Positions 31,952 to 32,009 of a stretch of 32,009 bases of DNA are shown one piece after another. A program made the translations under genes and the position numbers. Position 1 is the stretch's first letter; each line of letters starts with the position of its first letter. The notes below the pieces were generated by a model, which was not told the origin of the DNA, searched no databases, and was given only the letters and a program-made list of their open reading frames with translations. This stretch comes from Coriobacteriales bacterium (GTDB lineage Bacteria; Actinomycetota; Coriobacteriia; Coriobacteriales; UBA8131). The stretch lies in NCBI GenBank assembly GCA_031264075.1, contig JAISEO010000090.1, positions 1 to 32,009 on the forward strand, given 5' to 3'.

Positions 31952-32009
31952 GGTGTCCCACCTTCGCCAATCACAGAAGAAGAGTGTCTACACAGTAAAA
32001 CCGGTGGGA

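Overview
The window looks like a chromosomal segment of a high-GC, anaerobic, gut-type actinobacterium of the class Coriobacteriia, most likely Eggerthellaceae. This is inferred from three things: paralogous molybdopterin enzymes with an MFS transporter, LuxR-type regulators with a multi-pass membrane domain, and an actinobacterial/Gram-positive LexA box in front of recA. No rRNA, tRNA, CRISPR array, insertion sequence or prophage gene was seen.

Region A (about 117-8649, all minus strand) is a metabolic cluster. In transcription order it holds a molybdopterin oxidoreductase of 785 aa, a two-cluster 4Fe-4S ferredoxin subunit, a SlyD/FKBP-type prolyl isomerase, then after a palindrome-rich gap an MFS transporter, a short-chain dehydrogenase, and a second molybdopterin oxidoreductase of 814 aa. 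The two large enzymes are paralogues, lack Tat signals and have altered N-terminal Fe-S cysteine motifs. This resembles the pyrogallol transhydroxylase / acetylene hydratase / catechol dehydroxylase branch of the DMSO reductase superfamily. The set looks built to import a small (probably aromatic) compound and rework it in the cytoplasm; the substrate cannot be read from sequence.

Region B (8903-22246, minus strand) is one giant gene of about 4447 codons. It encodes a secreted, multidomain surface protein with a C-terminal membrane anchor and ends in a strong intrinsic terminator. Its 5' coding part carries a run of 13 G, a likely phase-variation switch. Its N-terminal domain is encoded by DNA of clearly lower GC, and a block of about 420 residues is present twice.

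Region C (22582-25720, plus strand) is divergent from the giant gene. It encodes two overlapping membrane-integrated LuxR-family regulators, followed by an isolated extended -10 promoter, two hairpins and a terminator-like structure that could specify a short RNA.

Region D (25839-30413, minus strand) is a housekeeping-like run: yebC, a DUF3866 gene and xerD tightly linked, then adenosylhomocysteinase and a MazF/PemK-like protein with no visible antitoxin. Region E (30793-31878, plus strand) is recA, with a perfect LexA box filling the promoter spacer, an inverted repeat just upstream and a 28-bp tandem repeat just downstream.

Start sites were moved from the ORF track where a ribosome binding site or gene overlap supported it. 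All functions are from reading motifs by eye; no database search was run.
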